Shown: positions 36,531 to 45,268 of the stretch, piece by piece
Layout of the letters: every line of letters starts with the position of its first letter
How positions within the stretch are numbered: position 1 is the stretch's first letter
Source: Burkholderiales bacterium
GTDB lineage: Bacteria > Pseudomonadota > Gammaproteobacteria > Burkholderiales > SG8-41
NCBI GenBank assembly: GCA_022841375.1
Contig: JALHRQ010000001.1
Location: 362,892-426,891 of the forward strand
Direction of reading: 5' to 3'
DNA length: 64,000 bases
Translations under genes and position numbers: made by a program
Notes under the pieces: model-generated
Database searches by the model: none
What the model saw: only the letters and a program-made list of their open reading frames with translations
Told to the model about the DNA's origin: nothing

Positions 36531-38680
36531 GGTTCACTCCCTGATGATTCGACAGGTCCCGTCTTGTTGACGGGAACAATCAGTGCATCTGCGGCGACTA
36601 CACCTTTGCCTGCAGGCCGTACGAACAACGGGTTAATGTCAATCTCGGATATCACGTTGGCGTGATCGTTTATCAGCCAGGACACCCGGACAATCACATC
36701 AACAAGCGCATCAATGTCCGCGGGTGGTGCACCGCGAACGCCCTTCAGGATGTCTCGCCCCCGCAATTCGTTCAGCATCTCACGAGCCGTCTCCGGTCCT
36801 ACCGGTGCAAACCGGTGCGCCACATCGCCCAGCACCTCGGTCAGCACACCGCCGAGTCCGACCATCACATAAGGTCCGAACTGGGAATCATTGACCGCAC
36901 CAATGATCACCTCCATGCCGCCAGCCATCTCCTGAATTGATATGCCGTCAATCCTCGCAGCCGGAGCGTAACGACGGCCACCGTCATACACCTCCCGGGC
37001 TGCACGCTTGAGATCAGCAATGGAATTGATATTGAGTCGCACCGCATCGGCTTCGGTCTTGTGCGGAATATCAGGCGAAGCCAGCTTGACCGCGACCGGG
37101 AATGGAACCGGGGATTTATCCAGCGTCAGCACTGCTTGCAATGACAACATCGCCTCGCTCGTAACCGGAATACCATAACGCCCAACATATGCCTTTGAAA
37201 CCTGCTCGGAGCAGGCGCCGCTTCCGGTTTTGATATCGAGCGATTGCCGCTCTATGGGACGGGACAGCTGAAGCTCACCCTTTCGGAACCGATCCTGCTT
37301 GATTGCAAAATCGGCAAATATCGCTGCGGCACGGGCCGCGCGCCCCGCGTAGTTGGCGCACAGATAGCCTGCTCGCTCCAGCTTTTCCCGGACATCCACA
37401 TCCCGCGTAGGTATGGATGACCAATTGATGATCATCGGTTTGTCCGTTTTTGCAGCGGTCTCGATAAACCGATCAGCCCAGATGCCGACATCCGGTCCGG
37501 CCGCGGAACGCACCAGAAACATGTCGAACGCCGGATCGTCCATGACGCATTCAATGGCCTTGTATTGGTCATTGTAGTTGGCCATCATGTCGATTGGATT
37601 CGCGACCGACGAAAACGTCGAATTCAGCGCATGCAGCTTCGCCTGGTGTTCAGACGAGGTGCTGGGCAGGTTCAAACCATTTTTTTCAGAGTGATCCGCC
37701 ATAATCACACCCCAGCCTCCCGACCCGGTCAGAATGCCGAGATTGCGGCCCTTGGGATACTTGCCCCCCATCACCAGTCGGGCGACATCCGCCATTTCAT
37801 CGAGATCGCTGACTTCAATGAATCCGCCCTCACGAAACGTGGTACGAAACAAGGTGTAGTCCGCAGTGAGTTTTCCGGTATGTGAATTGGCGGCGCGACG
37901 TCCTGCGCCACTATTCCCGACCTTGAGCATCAGGATAGGCTTGCCCACTTCAAGGGCATGGCGACCGAGTTCTCGCAACTGCATGCCTTCGGTTGTCGCC
38001 TCCATGTAGGTGGCGATCATCTTGACTTCATCGCGCTCGAGAAAGTCATGCGCAAAATCAAAAAAGCTCAGGTCCGCCTCGTTGCCACAGGACACCACGT
38101 AATTCGAGCCGACGCCATGGGCATTGGCAAAGGTCATCATTGACTGGCCGAATCCACCGCTTTGCGACACGATGGCCAATGGTCCCGGCCTCAGCGTCTT
38201 ATCCGACAAGGCCCCGCCAAATGCCATGTAGGCACGCTTGATGACATTCATCACGCCGACGCAGTTGGGACCAACCACTCTCACACCGCTCTTTGCAATC
38301 GCCGCATTGAGGCGATGCTGCATTTCCGCCCCCGACTCGGTATGCGTCTCGGAAAACCCTGCCGTCAGAATGACGGCGTAAGGAATGCCAGCCTTGCCAC
38401 ATTGCTCCAATACGTCAGGAACATGTTCGCGACCGACGGCAATGACCGCAGCGTCGCAAGGGCCCGGTAACGACAACACATCGGCATAGGCTTTTACCCC
38501 CTGAACCTCTTCGCGCTTCGGATTGACCGGGTAGAGTTTGCCTTCGAAACCGCAGGCCAGCATATGGGCCAGGGGTTGTCCGCTGATGGACTTCGGATTA
38601 GTCGAAGCGCCGACGATTGCAATCGCTGAGGGGTTAAGCAAACGGGACAGATCAGGTTGATTACCAGTTCGTTCAGACAT
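36527..38680 (-). CDS. ADP-forming acyl-CoA synthetase (fused alpha-beta type)
   Basis: The 717-residue protein contains a CoA-binding Rossmann domain (IAIVGASTNPKSISGQPL), a flavodoxin-like succinyl-CoA-ligase domain with SHTGKLTADYTLFR holding the probable phospho-His, and a C-terminal ATP-grasp domain (PVAVKLASPDIPHKTEADAV, MVGLGGVLTEVLGD). Such enzymes make acyl-CoA from an acid, ATP and CoA, or run in reverse to conserve energy. I choose ATG 38680 (MSERTGNQPD) over the upstream in-frame ATG at 38695; neither has a strong ribosome-binding site. It overlaps the carboxyltransferase by 4 bp, so the products are likely to act in sequence: acid to acyl-CoA to carboxylated acyl-CoA. Confidence 0.92.
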   Translation of the reverse strand: MSERTGNQPDLSRLLNPSAIAIVGASTNPKSISGQPLAHMLACGFEGKLYPVNPKREEVQGVKAYADVLSLPGPCDAAVIAVGREHVPDVLEQCGKAGIPYAVILTAGFSETHTESGAEMQHRLNAAIAKSGVRVVGPNCVGVMNVIKRAYMAFGGALSDKTLRPGPLAIVSQSGGFGQSMMTFANAHGVGSNYVVSCGNEADLSFFDFAHDFLERDEVKMIATYMEATTEGMQLRELGRHALEVGKPILMLKVGNSGAGRRAANSHTGKLTADYTLFRTTFREGGFIEVSDLDEMADVARLVMGGKYPKGRNLGILTGSGGWGVIMADHSEKNGLNLPSTSSEHQAKLHALNSTFSSVANPIDMMANYNDQYKAIECVMDDPAFDMFLVRSAAGPDVGIWADRFIETAAKTDKPMIINWSSIPTRDVDVREKLERAGYLCANYAGRAARAAAIFADFAIKQDRFRKGELQLSRPIERQSLDIKTGSGACSEQVSKAYVGRYGIPVTSEAMLSLQAVLTLDKSPVPFPVAVKLASPDIPHKTEADAVRLNINSIADLKRAAREVYDGGRRYAPAARIDGISIQEMAGGMEVIIGAVNDSQFGPYVMVGLGGVLTEVLGDVAHRFAPVGPETAREMLNELRGRDILKGVRGAPPADIDALVDVIVRVSWLINDHANVISEIDINPLFVRPAGKGVVAADALIVPVNKTGPVESSGSEP

Positions 38681-38761
38681 TGTTACATTCACCAATCATG
38701 CTTATCGATTTCATACCGCTTCAGATTAAGCCGCTAACCACATCCAGTGGGCGTCTTACAT

Positions 38762-39745
38762 TTATTCAGCTTTTAACCCGGATTGCTTGGCCACCTTGCC
38801 CCACTTTGCAATCTCCTGCTTAACAAATGCCGTAAGTTCTTCAGGCGTGTCCCCGACAAAATCGGCACCTTCGCTCTCCAGACCCCTGCGCACTTCCGGC
38901 AGTTTGATGATGCGTGCAATCTCAACAGCCACTTTGGCGACGATGTCTTTTGGTGTTCCTGCGGGCGCAGCAACGCCATACCACGTAGCCGTTTCAAAGC
39001 CTTTCACGCCTTGCTCGTCCAGCGTTGGCACCTCCGGCAAAGCAGCGGAACGCTTGAGGGTGGTCACCGCAATAGCATTAAGCCGGCCAGATCTCACATG
39101 CTGCATGGGCGAGGCCATCGCGCCGAAGTAGAGTGGAATTTGTCCTGACAGGGAGTCGACCAAGGCCGGGCCGGCACCTCGATATGGCACATGCGTCAGA
39201 TGCACTCCAGCCATGGTGTTGAACAACGCACCTGCAAGATGGCCGGATGTCGCGATCCCGGCCGTACCAAATGCAATGGCATCAGGCTGCCGTTTGGCGA
39301 GTTCAATTAATTGATGGGCATTTTTTACGGGAAACGATCGATGTGCGGCAATCAATACCGGGACTTTTGCCATATTGGTAACCCAGGCAAAATCCCTGAT
39401 CGGGTCGTACGGCAAATCTTTGTACAACGCCGGGCCAACGGTGTTGGCAATACCCGCCCACAGCAGTGTGTATCCATCAGGAGGCGCTTTGGCAACTAAC
39501 TGGCTGCCCAGATTCGTACCAGCGCCCGGTCGGTTATCAACGAGGACCTGCTGCGACCATGCCACCGTGAGCTCCTGCCCGACCAATCGGGCCAGTCGAT
39601 CCGAAATCCCGCCGGGCGCGTATGGAACGACGATGCGAATGGCTCTATTGGGATAATTCGAAGCTACAGCCGATTGCGCTGCAGAACAGGGCTGCATGCA
39701 GGCAGCCAGCGACATCGAAATGGCAATCCTGGCGATCCGTCGCAT
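38762..39745 (-). CDS. Bug-family periplasmic solute receptor
   Basis: The 327-residue protein has a signal region MRRIARIAISMSLAACMQPCSAAQSAVA (the AAC might be mistaken for a lipobox, but the downstream AQSAVASNYP suits signal peptidase I better). The core shows YPNRAIRIVVPYAPGGISDRLAR, QQVLVDNRPGAGTNLGSQLV, PDGYTLLWAG and HVPYRGAGPALVDSLSGQ. It lies 81 bp ahead of the acyl-CoA ligase and 131 bp after another Bug gene, so two different receptors stand side by side in one run. Confidence 0.93.
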   Translation of the reverse strand: MRRIARIAISMSLAACMQPCSAAQSAVASNYPNRAIRIVVPYAPGGISDRLARLVGQELTVAWSQQVLVDNRPGAGTNLGSQLVAKAPPDGYTLLWAGIANTVGPALYKDLPYDPIRDFAWVTNMAKVPVLIAAHRSFPVKNAHQLIELAKRQPDAIAFGTAGIATSGHLAGALFNTMAGVHLTHVPYRGAGPALVDSLSGQIPLYFGAMASPMQHVRSGRLNAIAVTTLKRSAALPEVPTLDEQGVKGFETATWYGVAAPAGTPKDIVAKVAVEIARIIKLPEVRRGLESEGADFVGDTPEELTAFVKQEIAKWGKVAKQSGLKAE

Positions 39746-39876
39746 TGTCTCTCCTCCGGTTCAGGCATCATCGACATCGATGCTAACGAAATCGATTACT
39801 CCGTTTCAGGCAGGGATGGACTAATAGCCTTTGGTGTCGGGCTATGCCTCAATCCGCCTGTCGTAACGCATCACCG

Positions 39877-40854
39877 CTACTCTACCTTTACACCAGCTTC
39901 TTTAAAGACCTTAGTCCACTTTGCGATTTCTCCCGGCACGAAATTCCGCAAACTTTCCGGCGTTGAGTTGTCGACCACATCCACACCCAGTCGGTCGAGC
40001 TTGTCGCGAGTGGCCGGGTCCTTGGCGGCAGCGTTCAGTTCGCGGTTGAGCTTATGCACGATGGCTGACGGTGTTTTCGCCGGCGCGAAGAACATGTTCC
40101 AGGTATAGGCCTCGAATCCCTGCAGCCCCTGCTCGGCAATGGTCGGCAGGTTGGGCAGCGCGCGTGCGCGCTGCAGCGTCGCCGTGCCGATGCCGCGCAG
40201 CGGGCCGGAACGCACATGGCCGGCGGCGCCGCCGATGCCTTCACAAACAGCACTGATGTGGCCGCCCAGCAGGTCGGTAATGGCAGGGCCGGTGCCCTTG
40301 TACGGTACGTGCACCATGTCGATCCCGCCGCCGCGCTGCTTGAACAGTTCGAAACACATGTGGCTGATGCCGCCGTTGCCGGACGAGCCAAACTTGTGTT
40401 TGCCGGGATTGGCCTTGAGCTGCGCGATCAGCGAATTCACGTCAGTGGCCGGCAGCACCCTGGGGTTGACCATGATGACCATCGGCACCGTAACAGCCAG
40501 CGCCACCGGCGCAAAGTCGCGCACAGCGTCGTAGGGAATCTTCTTGCCCGATGCAGGGTGCAGGCCGTGGGTGCTGATGACACCGAGCAGGATGGTGTAG
40601 CCGTCGGCTTGTGCCTTGGCGACGAGTTCGGTGCCGATGATGCCGGCAGCACCGCCGCGATTGTCGACGATCACCGGCACGCCCATCGTCTCCGAGATGC
40701 GGGTGGCGTAGATCCGCCCCACCGCATCGGTCGGCCCGCCCGCGGCATAACCGATGACGACGCGGATCGGCTTGGTCGGAAACTTCGGCTCGGCAGCACT
40801 GGTGGCGCCGGCAATGCCGGCGCACAGCACGGACAGCAGCATGGTTCTGAACAT
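39877..40854 (-). CDS. Bug-family periplasmic solute receptor
   Basis: The 325-residue protein starts MFRTMLLSVLCAGIAGATSAA (signal peptide) at ATG 40854, 68 codons inside the track ORF; GAGGAGGAG precedes it. Motifs: FPTKPIRVVIGYAAGGPTDAVGR, PVIVDNRGGAAGIIGTELV, ADGYTILLGV (A instead of P before DGY) and [20 protein letters not shown]. It starts 19 bp downstream of a CaiB-type CoA transferase and is clearly part of its operon. Confidence 0.94.
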   Translation of the reverse strand: MFRTMLLSVLCAGIAGATSAAEPKFPTKPIRVVIGYAAGGPTDAVGRIYATRISETMGVPVIVDNRGGAAGIIGTELVAKAQADGYTILLGVISTHGLHPASGKKIPYDAVRDFAPVALAVTVPMVIMVNPRVLPATDVNSLIAQLKANPGKHKFGSSGNGGISHMCFELFKQRGGGIDMVHVPYKGTGPAITDLLGGHISAVCEGIGGAAGHVRSGPLRGIGTATLQRARALPNLPTIAEQGLQGFEAYTWNMFFAPAKTPSAIVHKLNRELNAAAKDPATRDKLDRLGVDVVDNSTPESLRNFVPGEIAKWTKVFKEAGVKVE

Positions 40855-40873
40855 TGTCGCTCCTCCTCTGGCT

Positions 40874-42151
40874 TCAGGTCCTGGTTTTTCCGGGCTTGGC
40901 TTTTTCTTCGTGTTCCGGCTGGGGAAAGCGCGGGTCTTCGAGCACACCTTCCACCGCCAATTGTTCCAGCTCGGCGTCGCCGGAAACAAATCCGTAGCGT
41001 TCGAGTATTGCGCCGGTGTCTTCGCCCAGTCGCGGTGGTGGCCGCTGCACGCCGTCACGGAAGCTGCCGTATTTCACCGGCCGAACCGGCACATGCATTT
41101 TTCCGCGCCCGGAATGATCAAGCAATTCACGGTGGCGCACCTGCGGATGGTCGATGAGGTCGGCGACATTGAGCACCGGGCCGCAGGGCACGTCGTTGAC
41201 CTTGAAAATTTCTTCCCACTCGGCGGTGGTTTTCTGGCGCATCGCTTCGCACAGTGCTTCAAACAGCGTTTCGCTGTGTTTCGCACGCAGCGTCAGCGTG
41301 GCGTAGCGCGGGTCGTCCAGCCAGTCGTTGCGGCCCAGCGCCTTGCACAGATTGCGCCAGAAGCCCTGGTTGAATGCGGCCACCACCAGATGGCCGTCCG
41401 CGGTGGGAAACCCGCCCATCGGCACCACCGTCGGGTGCGCGCCGCCGGTGCGCCTTGGCACCTTGCCCGTCAGTTCGTAATAAGGCACGTAGTAGCCGAG
41501 GATGTTGAACAGGCAGTCGAAATTGCTGACGTCGATGAACTGTCCTTTGCCGCGGCGCTCCTTCTCGCGCAGGCCGACGACGATCGACATCGCCGCATAC
41601 AGCCCGGGGATGAAATCGCCCACTGACAGGCCGGCGCGCACCGGCGGACCGTTGGCCTCGCCGGTCAGCGACATCAGCCCCGACATGGCCTGGATCACGC
41701 CGTCGAAGGCAGGGCGGTCACGCAGCGGGCTGTCCTGCCCGAAGCCGCTGATCGCGCAATACACCAGGCCGGGATGGCGCTCGCCCAGCACGTCGAAACC
41801 AAGACCGAGTTTTTCCATGACCCCGGGCCGGAAATTGTGGATCAGCACGTCAGCCTGCGCGATCAGCTGTTCGAGCATTTTCTTGCCGCGCACTGTCTTG
41901 ATGTTGAGCGCGACACTGTGCTTGTTGCGGTTGACCGCCGCAAAAAAGTGGCTGATGCCGTCGTCATGCGGCGGCGTGCCGCGCGCGGTATCGCCGCGCC
42001 CCGGTGCTTCGACCTTGATCACGGTGGCGCCAAGATCGGCGAGGATCATTGATGCAAAGGGCCCGGCGATGACGTGGGTCAGGTCAACGATGGTAATGCC
42101 GGCCAGCGGCAGTTGGTCCGGCGGCGTCAGTGCTGCGGTTTTCGCGGTCAT
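40874..42151 (-). CDS. CaiB/BaiF-type (family III) CoA transferase
   Basis: The 425-residue protein has the family III signature: LAGITIVDLTHVIAGPFASMILADLGATVIKVEAPGRGD in the N-terminal Rossmann part, NRNKHSVALNIK, and the catalytic Asp in SVGDFIPGLYAA (Asp179). It moves CoA between carboxylic acids. Its start overlaps the stop of a second CoA transferase by ATGA. The C-terminus is a basic tail (EHEEKAKPGKTRT). The two enzymes are related but not near-identical, and may form a heteromer or act on two acids of the pathway. Confidence 0.94.
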   Translation of the reverse strand: MTAKTAALTPPDQLPLAGITIVDLTHVIAGPFASMILADLGATVIKVEAPGRGDTARGTPPHDDGISHFFAAVNRNKHSVALNIKTVRGKKMLEQLIAQADVLIHNFRPGVMEKLGLGFDVLGERHPGLVYCAISGFGQDSPLRDRPAFDGVIQAMSGLMSLTGEANGPPVRAGLSVGDFIPGLYAAMSIVVGLREKERRGKGQFIDVSNFDCLFNILGYYVPYYELTGKVPRRTGGAHPTVVPMGGFPTADGHLVVAAFNQGFWRNLCKALGRNDWLDDPRYATLTLRAKHSETLFEALCEAMRQKTTAEWEEIFKVNDVPCGPVLNVADLIDHPQVRHRELLDHSGRGKMHVPVRPVKYGSFRDGVQRPPPRLGEDTGAILERYGFVSGDAELEQLAVEGVLEDPRFPQPEHEEKAKPGKTRT

Positions 42152-43329
42152 GCCCGTTGTCCTTTGCCGGCGTTGGCGCTGACCAGCAGCTCTGCCAGCA
42201 CCGCGGCGGTATGTGCGCCAAGACCTGGCGGACCCATGCGCGCGCCGCGCGCGCCGTTGAAGCGCAGCGGCGGTCCGGCGGTGGTGATGGTTCCGCCCGC
42301 CGGATGGTCGACTTCGAGCATGACTCCGCTCTCACAGACGGTTTCATCGGCCATGGCTTCAGTAAGGCTGTTCAGCGGACCATTGGGCACGTCGGCCCCG
42401 TCCAGTGCTTTCAACCAGTGCGCACGCGGCTTTTGTTTGAAAAGATCATTGAGCAGCGCGTTGACCCTGGGCCGGTTGGCGACGCGATCGACGATGGTGG
42501 CATACCCCTCGCGGGTCGCGTAATCCGGAATGCCCACGGCACGGCACAGCCGCTGCCAGTATTCGTCGCGAGTGGCGGCAATGACAAAGGGACCGTCGGC
42601 GGCATGAAACACATCCCATGGACAGGCCTGCGGATGCCCGCTGCCCATGCGCGGCAGGTCATGCCCCACCGCCAGCACCTGCTGCAGGCGCAGGCTCAGC
42701 AGCGAAATCATCGCATCAAGCATGCCGAGTTCGACTTGCTGCGGCTGGCCGCTGCGGTTACGTGCGATCACCGCCATGACGATGCCCAGCGCGCCGACCA
42801 CGCCCGAGAGGATGTCGGCCACCGGCGCGCCCGCCGGCAGCGGATCACGGTCGGGCTCGCCGGTGATGCTCATCAGTCCGGACATCGCCTGCAGCACCAC
42901 ATCCAGCCCCTGCTTGTTGCTGCGCGCACCGGTGGCACCGAAAGCGGAGATCGCGGCACTAACGATGCGCGGATTGAGTTCGACCAGGCGTTCGTAACCG
43001 AGGCCCAGCCGTTTCATGGTGCCGGGACGAAAATTCTCGACCACCACGTCGGCAGTGCGAATCAGCGCTTCGATCTGCCTCCTGCCTTCGGGAGACTTGA
43101 GGTCGATGACCACGCTTTTCTTGTTGCGGTTGAGCGCGAGAAAGCCGACATGCTCGCCTTTCACCCGCACCGTACCGGAAGTACGAAAGGCTTCGCCCTC
43201 CGGCGGCTCGATCTTGATGATCTCGGCACCGTAGTCGCCCAGCAGCATGGTGCACATCGGCCCCGCAGCATGGTGGGTGAAGTCGATGACACGTATGCCC
43301 TGCAGCGGCAGTCCGTCCGCGCGGTTCAC
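42148..43329 (-). CDS. CaiB/BaiF-type (family III) CoA transferase
   Basis: The 393-residue protein shows LQGIRVIDFTHHAAGPMCTMLLGDYGAEIIKIEPPEGE, NRNKKSVVIDLKSPEGR and the presumed catalytic Asp in GAPVADILSGVVGA. The track ORF begins at 43494, inside the preceding gene; I use the GTG at 43329, which gives the normal family length, lies 13 bp after the hydratase stop and has AGGG upstream. Another GTG at 43353 is possible. It is the second gene of the IclR-linked operon. Confidence 0.92.
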   Translation of the reverse strand: MNRADGLPLQGIRVIDFTHHAAGPMCTMLLGDYGAEIIKIEPPEGEAFRTSGTVRVKGEHVGFLALNRNKKSVVIDLKSPEGRRQIEALIRTADVVVENFRPGTMKRLGLGYERLVELNPRIVSAAISAFGATGARSNKQGLDVVLQAMSGLMSITGEPDRDPLPAGAPVADILSGVVGALGIVMAVIARNRSGQPQQVELGMLDAMISLLSLRLQQVLAVGHDLPRMGSGHPQACPWDVFHAADGPFVIAATRDEYWQRLCRAVGIPDYATREGYATIVDRVANRPRVNALLNDLFKQKPRAHWLKALDGADVPNGPLNSLTEAMADETVCESGVMLEVDHPAGGTITTAGPPLRFNGARGARMGPPGLGAHTAAVLAELLVSANAGKGQRA

Positions 43330-43342
43330 GGCTGCACCCTGG

Positions 43343-44275
43343 TCAAAGATCACCGCGACCGCGGGGCACGATGCTGATCTCGGCATCCGGCCCGAAGCCG
43401 CCGAGCGGGGCATAAAGCTCGCGCCGCTTGGCAACCGCCGCACTGGCGCCATTACGCCGAACCTCCTTGAAGAAGGCGAAGTCACCCTCTTCAAAGCGAA
43501 GTTTCAGACCCAGGGTGTGCCCTACATACAGTTCCGTAAACGCCTGCCCCATGCCCATCGCCTCCCACACCAGGTGGCTGTAGGCTTTGCCCGAAACAAT
43601 GCCGTCTATGGGCAGCAATGCAATCCTGCGCGCCTCGTTTAATGCCTCTTCCGCAAGCTGTTCACGCGGCACGGCCCGGTTTACCAGGCCGATGAGCGAG
43701 GCCTCGTGACCGCTCCAGGTGCGGCCGGTCACCATCATCTCGCGAGTGCGCTTGTAGCCGATCAGGTGCGCATACAGCCGTATCAGCGTGATGCCCGATA
43801 TCCCGCCCACCTGGCCGAGATTGCCGATATGCGCGTCCTCGGCCGCGATCGAGATGTCGCAGCAGGCCTGCAGCTGGTTGCCCAGCTCGATGCAATGCCC
43901 GCTGATTTGGGCAATGGTGGGTTTGAGCGAGAAAAAAAGACGGCGCCACACTTGCCGCAGGTCGCGTTGCAGTGTCAGCTGGTGGCGGTTGGGCAAACCG
44001 CGTTCATTGGTCTTCGAGCGCGTGCCGAATCCCTCGAAATACCCCTCCAGGTCATGGCCCCCGCAGAAATGGTCGCCCTCGCCTTTAATGATGACCACCT
44101 TCACGTCGTCATTTTTTTCCCAGTCATCGATCGCCATTACCAGTTGCTCTTCGCCCCAGAACGGCGCGGCATTCCTTTTGCCGGGATTGCTCAGCGTCAC
44201 CGTCGCGATCTTCGAGGCGGGATCAACGTTGTATTTCACGTATTGGTAGGGATATTTTTTGGGTTCTGCGTTCAT
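43343..44275 (-). CDS. Enoyl-CoA hydratase/isomerase (crotonase) family protein
   Basis: The 310-residue protein, started at MNAEPKKYPY (ATG 44275, AAGGCGG upstream), has the crotonase oxyanion-hole segments: VVIIKGEGDHFCGGHDLEGYF and CDISIAAEDAHIGNLGQVGG. The usual catalytic Glu of the second segment is partly replaced (GNLGQVGG), so the activity may be isomerase- or hydrolase-like rather than plain hydratase. It is long for the family (usually about 260). It is the promoter-proximal gene of the catabolic run, 45 bp from the large palindrome and facing the divergent IclR gene. Confidence 0.9.
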   Translation of the reverse strand: MNAEPKKYPYQYVKYNVDPASKIATVTLSNPGKRNAAPFWGEEQLVMAIDDWEKNDDVKVVIIKGEGDHFCGGHDLEGYFEGFGTRSKTNERGLPNRHQLTLQRDLRQVWRRLFFSLKPTIAQISGHCIELGNQLQACCDISIAAEDAHIGNLGQVGGISGITLIRLYAHLIGYKRTREMMVTGRTWSGHEASLIGLVNRAVPREQLAEEALNEARRIALLPIDGIVSGKAYSHLVWEAMGMGQAFTELYVGHTLGLKLRFEEGDFAFFKEVRRNGASAAVAKRRELYAPLGGFGPDAEISIVPRGRGDL

Positions 44276-44319
44276 ACGCGTGTCCGCCTTTGTCGAAGTT
44301 GCCGTATTCTGATATTGTG

Positions 44320-44347
44320 CGCATATCGCACAATAGTGCGATATGCG
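44320..44347. promoter_or_regulatory. 28-bp perfect palindrome, probable IclR operator
   Basis: CGCATATCGCAC-AATA-GTGCGATATGCG has two 12-bp arms in perfect inversion. It overlaps another inversion, ATTGTGCG-CATAT-CGCACAAT (about 44314-44334). It lies between the divergent hydratase (start 44275) and iclR-type gene (start 44432), where one bound regulator could control both promoters. Confidence 0.75.
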
Positions 44348-44431
44348 AAAAACAGTGTAGAACTGATCCGCAACAACGGTCAACCCCGGGCTGGTCACTG
44401 TCGGGCTGCGCCGCTACCACGTGCGACCCTT

Positions 44432-45268
44432 ATGGCTCAAAAATCGAAATCAAAAACCGTTACAACCAGGCCGAAAGCACGACCGCCCGCCGGCATCGCA
44501 ATGCGCGACTACGTGCAGTCACTGGAGCGCGGCCTCACCGTATTGAAAAGCCTCGGCACCAGCGCCGGGCAGAGCCTCGTCGAGGTCGCGAAGACTGCGA
44601 ACATGACGCGCGCCGCCGCACGCCGCTTTCTGCTGACGCTGGAGGCCATGGGTTACGTCGGCAGGACCGACGGATCGTTCTACCTGCTGCCGAAAACGCT
44701 GGAACTCGGTTACTCTTACCTCGCCTCGCAGTCACTCGCCCAAGTGGCACAGCCGCACCTGCAACGCCTCGCCAACCAGATCGGTGAATCGTGCTCGGTG
44801 CTGGAATATGCCGGCGACTCCATCATCTACATCGCACGGGTCACGGTGAACCGGCTGGTCGGCGCCAACCTGTCGGTGGGATCAACGCTGCCCGCGTATT
44901 GCACTTCTGCAGGCCGGGTGCTGCTGGCAGCGCTGCCGAAAGCTGAACTCGCGGCTTACCTGCGCGATACCGCGTTCTCCAGGCTCACGCCGAAAACCAT
45001 CGTCAGCACGACCAGCCTGCGCCGTGAGATCGATCGCGCCCGCCGCGACGGGTGGTACCTGATCAACGAAGAACTGGAAATCGGCGCGCGCGCCCTCGCC
45101 GTGCCGCTGCGCAATGCGGCAGGACGCACCGTCGCCGCAATCAACGTGAGTTGTTATGCAGGACGCATCACCGCTGAACGGATGCGCTCGGCCTTCCTGC
45201 CGGAGATGCTGAAGACCGCGCAGGCCATTGAAACCGAGATGCACCTGCTGCGACCGGGACGCAGCTAG
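44432..45268 (+). CDS. IclR-family transcriptional regulator
   Basis: The 278-residue protein has an N-terminal winged HTH (YVQSLERGLTVLKSL...SLVEVAKTANMTRAAARRFLLTLEAMGYV, about 25-75) and a C-terminal effector-binding domain (YTLP-like start, SVLEYAGDSIIYIARV, ALAVPLRNAAGRTVAAINVS). The ARRFLLTL form is common in the PcaR/PobR/CatR branch that senses aromatic-pathway acids. The track ORF begins far upstream in an antisense frame; ATG 44432 starts MAQKSKSK. It is divergent from the nine-gene run it probably controls. It converges on the zeta-like gene, with a 4-bp overlap at the stops. Confidence 0.94.
   Translation: MAQKSKSKTVTTRPKARPPAGIAMRDYVQSLERGLTVLKSLGTSAGQSLVEVAKTANMTRAAARRFLLTLEAMGYVGRTDGSFYLLPKTLELGYSYLASQSLAQVAQPHLQRLANQIGESCSVLEYAGDSIIYIARVTVNRLVGANLSVGSTLPAYCTSAGRVLLAALPKAELAAYLRDTAFSRLTPKTIVSTTSLRREIDRARRDGWYLINEELEIGARALAVPLRNAAGRTVAAINVSCYAGRITAERMRSAFLPEMLKTAQAIETEMHLLRPGRS

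Noticed and set aside
39877-41058. 393-aa form of the Bug gene
   Set aside because: The first 68 codons overlap the CoA transferase gene; the signal peptide and GAGGAGGAG place the start at 40854.
43706-45268. 520-aa form of the IclR gene
   Set aside because: The first 242 codons are antisense to the hydratase gene; ATG 44432 gives the normal IclR length.
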